From NCBI GenBank assembly GCA_031281855.1, contig JAITEW010000047.1, forward strand, positions 1-9,922: 9,922 nt of DNA, in the 5' to 3' direction. The DNA is from Treponema sp. (lineage in GTDB: Bacteria; Spirochaetota; Spirochaetia; Treponematales; Breznakiellaceae). A model generated the notes under the pieces. It was not told where the DNA came from. It saw only the letters and a program-made list of their open reading frames with translations, and did not search any database. This document shows positions 6,854 to 9,922 of this stretch, in pieces. Position 1 is the first letter of the stretch. Every line of letters starts with the position of its first letter. The position numbers and the translations under genes are program-made.

Positions 6854-7488
6854 ATCAGCGCCTTCAATCCCATATTTTTTGGGGCCCTCACGCGCCGCTG
6901 TCGGCTATGACCGGCGGAGCGCTTTTGATCATGGCTTCCCAGCGGCTGGCCTTCGCCCTTTTCTGCGCCTGGGGCCTTATCTGGGTTTTCAGCCTTACCG
7001 CTTTGGCGTACTTCTCTGCCAAGGACTTTATGCCCGCCAAAGGGAGGCCGGTTATCCTCCTTTTTCTGTCAAGCTTTATTTGCAGCGTGTATCTCCTGTT
7101 GGCGGCCTTTCTCAACCCCCTTTTGGTCCAGACAGCCTGGTTTTTTCTGATCCTGGTTCCGCCTTGCTGCATAGGTTCAGGAATCCTGGAACAGCTTGAG
7201 AATCTGGACCCCGGCGAGTCGCTTCCCAGGGTTTTCCTGGAAGCCCTCTGTTTGGGCCTCCTCATCATCGCCCTTTCCCTGATACGCGAACCTTTGGGGC
7301 TGGGTTCGCTTTCCCTTCCCGGAGGCCCAGGGGGGATTTTCGAGCTTTTCAGTTCAGAAGACCCCGGCGGGTTTTTTCCTGTCCGTATCTTTTCGGTTTC
7401 TTCAGGCGGGCTTTTGCTTCTGGGGTATATCCTGGCGGTTTTCCGCTATTTTAGAAGCCAGTATACCGGAACGGAGGATGAGCTATGA
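6850..7488 (+). CDS. rnfE: RnfE-like membrane subunit with one of two cluster cysteines
   Basis: A 212-residue six-helix protein of the RnfA/RnfE (NqrD/NqrE) family. The ending of helix 4-5, SLIREPLGLGSLSL (143-156), matches the characteristic I-R-E-x-L-G-x-G of RnfE. In standard RnfE two half-membrane motifs, L-C-P-L-L-A-V-T and V-V-N-C-I-I-L-G-R, each give one Cys to a 2Fe-2S cluster shared with RnfA. Here the first reads HAPLSAMT (14-21), so Cys has become Ala15. The second reads PPCCIGSG (104-111), so Cys107 aligns and Cys106 is an extra neighbour. The GTG start overlaps the rnfG stop and is preceded by a strong AGGAGGAGG site. The gene ends in an ATGA overlap with rnfA. Confidence 0.8.
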   Translation: MNQRLQSHIFWGPHAPLSAMTGGALLIMASQRLAFALFCAWGLIWVFSLTALAYFSAKDFMPAKGRPVILLFLSSFICSVYLLLAAFLNPLLVQTAWFFLILVPPCCIGSGILEQLENLDPGESLPRVFLEALCLGLLIIALSLIREPLGLGSLSLPGGPGGIFELFSSEDPGGFFPVRIFSVSSGGLLLLGYILAVFRYFRSQYTGTEDEL

Positions 7489-8072
7489 TCCTTGCGGCTT
7501 TGGCGGTTTTCGCCGGTCTTTCCCTGAATCTGATACTCCAGTTTGCCCTTGGAACAAGAGGGGTTTTGCTCTTTACCAGGGACAGCAGGGAAACCCCCTT
7601 TCCGGTTTTCCAGATGGCGAACCTTTTCGTTTCCGTATTCGTCCTCTGGGCGGCTTATTATTACATTCTCAGGCCCCTTTCAGGAGGGGCTCTCGAGTAT
7701 TTTCTTTTGTTCCCCCTTTCGGCCCTGGTTTGCCTGGGCTTTGAATCGCTCCGGAAAAAAGTCTCTCCTAAACAGGAAAGCCCCGGGGCCTTTTCGGCTT
7801 CTACCGCATACGGCGGTTTGGTCCCGGTTTCCCTTATCATGACCATCCACCTGGCCTTGACCGTATTCGACGCAGCGGTCCTCGCTTTTTTCTTTGCCTT
7901 GGGCTGCTTCCTGGCGCTGCTGATCCTCGGGGAGATACGCAGAAGATCCGGCCTCGAATGGGTTCCCCGCTATCTCCGGGGCAGTCCGCTGGTCCTTATC
8001 TCTATGGGCCTGCTTTCCATGATCTTCGCTGCTGCCGCATGGATTTGCTTCAGAGTTCTTGAGAATATTTAG
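7485..8072 (+). CDS. rnfA: RnfA-like membrane subunit lacking both cluster cysteines
   Basis: A 195-residue, six-helix protein, the usual RnfA length and position as partner of RnfE. Family text is recognisable at the end: LGEIRRRSGLEWVPRYLRGSPLVLISMGLLSMIF follows the A-x-I-R-E-R-L...V-P-x-x-x-x-G-x-x-I-x-L-I-x-A-G-L-M-S-L-x-F pattern (residues 148-181). The two inverted half-helix motifs that hold the 2Fe-2S cluster in standard RnfA, Q-F-L-G-I-C-P-F and I-T-T-N-C-A-V-L-G, read QFALGTRG (19-26) and SLIMTIHLA (116-124). Both Cys are replaced, apparently by Thr24 and Thr120. The remaining cysteines (83, 141, 188) lie elsewhere. The ATG overlaps the rnfE stop, with GGAGG seven bases upstream. 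It is the last gene of the cluster: no rnfB follows. Confidence 0.78.
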   Translation: MILAALAVFAGLSLNLILQFALGTRGVLLFTRDSRETPFPVFQMANLFVSVFVLWAAYYYILRPLSGGALEYFLLFPLSALVCLGFESLRKKVSPKQESPGAFSASTAYGGLVPVSLIMTIHLALTVFDAAVLAFFFALGCFLALLILGEIRRRSGLEWVPRYLRGSPLVLISMGLLSMIFAAAAWICFRVLENI

Positions 8073-8163
8073 GTAAAATTTTCCCTCTTTAAGCTGATTT
8101 TGGCGTTTTTCCGCTTTTCAGAAAGAAAAATATAGAATAAAATGATACGATAGTAATTAAGCG
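8073..8163. other. AT-rich gap between rnfA and the GH57 gene, no clear terminator
   Basis: Ninety-one bases much richer in A and T than the surrounding genes. I find no convincing rho-independent terminator for the Rnf operon: the best stem, GCG/CGC around a T run near 8103-8114, has only three pairs. The right half holds the promoter candidate listed separately. No small ORF or RNA gene is apparent. Confidence 0.5.
8115..8143 (+). promoter_or_regulatory. Candidate sigma-70-type promoter for the GH57 gene
   Basis: TTTTCA (8115-8120, four of six -35 matches) is followed after 17 bp by TAAAAT (8138-8143, five of six -10 matches). Transcription would start near 8150, leaving a leader of about 14 bases before the ATG at 8164. 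An overlapping TAGAAT (8133-8138) is an alternative -10 without a good -35. The leader shows no good Shine-Dalgarno sequence, unlike the Rnf genes. Confidence 0.4.
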
Positions 8164-9922
8164 ATGAAACCTAAAATAAGCATTATTCTGGGTTCTAATA
8201 ACCATCTTCCGTCCGGATCGGGGGAAGATGAATTTGAAACCCTTTACAGCATGGAAATAAAACCTCTAATCTCTACATTATATAAATTCCCCAGAATATG
8301 TATGGTTTTTCATTACTCCGGGGTGCTCCTGTACTGGATAGAACGGCGGCATCCGGAGCTTTTTATGATTTTAGAGGATCTTCTGGCCCGGAAACAGGCG
8401 GAACTCCTGGGCGGCGGCTTTTATGAACCCATGATGCCCCTCGTGCCCCTGGCAGACAAGCTCGGCCAAATCGAGATGCTCACTACCTATCTGCGCCGGC
8501 AGTTCGGCAAAAGGCCCCAGGGCTGCTGGATTCCCGCGCTGGCATGGGAGCAGAACCTGGTGAGCCCCCTCAACGCCTGCGGCATGAGTTATACCTTTCT
8601 GGAAGACGCCCACTTTGCTTCCGCAGGGGCGAATCCCGGGGCAGGGAACACCTACGCCCCTTGTATCACTGAGGATCAAGGGAAGCTCCTTACGGTTTTC
8701 CCTGTAGCATCAGGCTTGGGCAGGGAGTTTTCCCAGAACAGGCCTTTTGCGGGCCTGGAAAAGCTCAAGGGGCTCCTGAACGGCGAACAGGAGCATTTGG
8801 TCACGGTTTTCCCTTCCCGGGTTGCGAAGGAAAACGCTGAACTGGAATTCCAGAGTTTTTTTGAGGAACTGTCCAACGCAGATCCCAGGTTCGAGTTTAC
8901 CCTTCCTGGCAGGATATTCAAAAACCTCAGGGGCTTAGAAAAGCATTATTTCTGCGGAATCCCTGAAACCAGGGAAAAAAGCCCTGTCCGCCCGCGCCAG
9001 TTCCTGGTAGACTGCCCCGAAGCTAACGGCATCTACGCCAAGATGATGTATACCCATACCCTCATCAACCAGCTCAGAGGCGACAAATCCCGGAAGCGCA
9101 CGGCCCTGGAGGAGCTCTGGAAGGCCCAGGATTGCGGCCTTTTCTGTACAGGCTCCCCCCCTTGCCTCAGCCGCTCCCTTATACGAAAAACAGCGTACCG
9201 GGCTCTTTTGGAAGCCGAGAAAATCACCAGGGAAAAAGGCCGGTTTACCCCTTCGCTTTCGGTTTTTGATTTTGATCTTGACGGCGAAGGGGAGTTCCTT
9301 TTTCAGGAAGAAAAGCTCAACTGCTATGTCAAGGCCGAAGGGGCCGGGATTTTTGAGCTCGATTACCTTCCTAAGGCCTGGAATTATCTGGATCTTTTTG
9401 TACCCCCGAATTCATCGCCCTTGCGGCGCCGGGGCTTCTCCGATTACCTGGCTTCTGACGCCGCGGATGTTCCTGGGAACACCGGGGCCGCGCGGTTTTG
9501 CGGAAACGAAATTTTCGATGTCCAGGAGACCGACAGGGTCCATAAAAAAGTACGTTTCCGCCTTCCTCCCAAAGAGGGGCTGCCCTTCGGTTCTATAGAA
9601 ATGGAAAAAACCTGGTGGATAAAGAAAAACACCATTACGGTCCGGTACAGCCTGAAAAATGCAGGCGATAAACCGGAATCCTTTTTTCTCGTACCTTCAA
9701 TCGATCTGTCCTTCCCCGGCGAAGGGGAGTCCTTTGTACGCATTCTGACCCTCCAGGGCAGCGCGAAGGAAGCCCTGGCTTCAGGCGGAGACACCGCAAA
9801 GGACCTTTCCGGCCTTGAGTTCAGGGACCTGAAAAACGAGGCCGTCCTTTCCCTTGAATCAAACCGCCGTTTCGACGCCCGGATTCTGCCTGTCAGGACA
9901 GGCGAAGGAGCCGGCGCGGAAT
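8164..9922 (+). CDS. GH57 family 4-alpha-glucanotransferase/amylase-like protein, predicted inactive, 3' end missing
   Basis: 586 residues are present and the frame is still open at the right edge. The N-terminal part follows the GH57 glucanotransferase of Thermococcus litoralis: ILGSNNHLP (8-16, for GIHNHQP), VFHYSGVLLYWIE (48-60), GGFYEPMMPLVP (84-95), LGQIEMLTTYL (100-110) and SYTFLEDAHFASAG. The middle and C-terminal parts fit the DUF1925/DUF1926 region, a beta-sandwich that follows the barrel in these enzymes. Both catalytic residues are missing. The nucleophile motif W-L-T-E-R-V-W reads WIPALAW (122-128), with Ala125 for Glu. The acid/base motif F-H-D-D-G-E-K reads FPSRVAK (216-222). 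One His of the HNHQP motif is also Asn12. A non-catalytic, glucan-binding or regulatory role is therefore more likely than transglycosylation. The ATG at 8164 gives the normal family N-terminus; no strong ribosome site is seen. Confidence 0.8.
   Translation, partial: MKPKISIILGSNNHLPSGSGEDEFETLYSMEIKPLISTLYKFPRICMVFHYSGVLLYWIERRHPELFMILEDLLARKQAELLGGGFYEPMMPLVPLADKLGQIEMLTTYLRRQFGKRPQGCWIPALAWEQNLVSPLNACGMSYTFLEDAHFASAGANPGAGNTYAPCITEDQGKLLTVFPVASGLGREFSQNRPFAGLEKLKGLLNGEQEHLVTVFPSRVAKENAELEFQSFFEELSNADPRFEFTLPGRIFKNLRGLEKHYFCGIPETREKSPVRPRQFLVDCPEANGIYAKMMYTHTLINQLRGDKSRKRTALEELWKAQDCGLFCTGSPPCLSRSLIRKTAYRALLEAEKITREKGRFTPSLSVFDFDLDGEGEFLFQEEKLNCYVKAEGAGIFELDYLPKAWNYLDLFVPPNSSPLRRRGFSDYLASDAADVPGNTGAARFCGNEIFDVQETDRVHKKVRFRLPPKEGLPFGSIEMEKTWWIKKNTITVRYSLKNAGDKPESFFLVPSIDLSFPGEGESFVRILTLQGSAKEALASGGDTAKDLSGLEFRDLKNEAVLSLESNRRFDARILPVRTGEGAGAE

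Noticed and set aside
8073..8114. Rho-independent terminator after rnfA
   Set aside because: The only stem near the T runs has three base pairs, too weak to call.
8548..8550. Glu129 in WEQN as a substitute nucleophile for the GH57 protein
   Set aside because: It would need a four-residue shift within an otherwise gap-free match in which both tryptophans (122 and 128) align, so it is unlikely to reach the same place; only a model could rescue it.
8371..9794. Minus-strand open frames at 8371-8679, 8676-8921 and 9444-9794
   Set aside because: All are antisense to the continuous GH57 reading frame and show no domain or ribosome site.

Overview
The window reads as chromosomal DNA of a spirochaete, most likely a Treponema of the moderately GC-rich (about 50-55% by eye) termite-gut type. 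That placement rests on the style of the proteins: a URO-D-like protein, a divergent Rnf cluster headed by a PAP2-like gene, and a GH57/DUF1926-type protein. No rRNA or other phylogenetic marker is present, so it is an inference.

Layout. On the minus strand, transcribed leftwards from about 1956, lie an RluA-family pseudouridine synthase, a cytoplasmic DsbA-like thiol oxidoreductase and a 5' fragment of a uroporphyrinogen-decarboxylase-like protein that runs off the left edge. The last two genes overlap by GTGA. A divergent 82-bp gap carrying an 8-bp perfect inverted repeat separates them from a plus-strand run of seven genes: a DUF212/YuiD-type divergent PAP2 protein, an unrecognised 469-residue membrane protein, then rnfC, rnfD, rnfG, rnfE and rnfA. 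From rnfC to rnfA every junction is a 1-4 base overlap, so the five Rnf genes are translationally coupled. About 90 bp of AT-rich DNA with a plausible promoter then precedes a GH57-family gene that runs off the right edge.

Main observation. The Rnf genes are intact, full-length and recognisable, yet most residues known to hold redox cofactors in Rnf/Nqr complexes are gone. The glycine loop and the ECEP-type motif in RnfC, the flavinylated Thr of RnfD, the whole S-G-A-T region of RnfG, both cluster cysteines of RnfA and one of the two in RnfE are all replaced, and no rnfB is present. Only the two 4Fe-4S cysteine motifs of RnfC are fully kept. Next door, the GH57 protein keeps its fold signatures but has lost both catalytic carboxylates (nucleophile Glu to Ala; acid/base Asp region to Ser-Arg). 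The window therefore suggests a Rnf-derived membrane assembly, possibly with the extra membrane protein as a partner, that no longer does standard ferredoxin:NAD electron transfer, beside a predicted GH57 pseudoenzyme. These residue comparisons were made by eye against remembered family motifs; a proper alignment would decide them.
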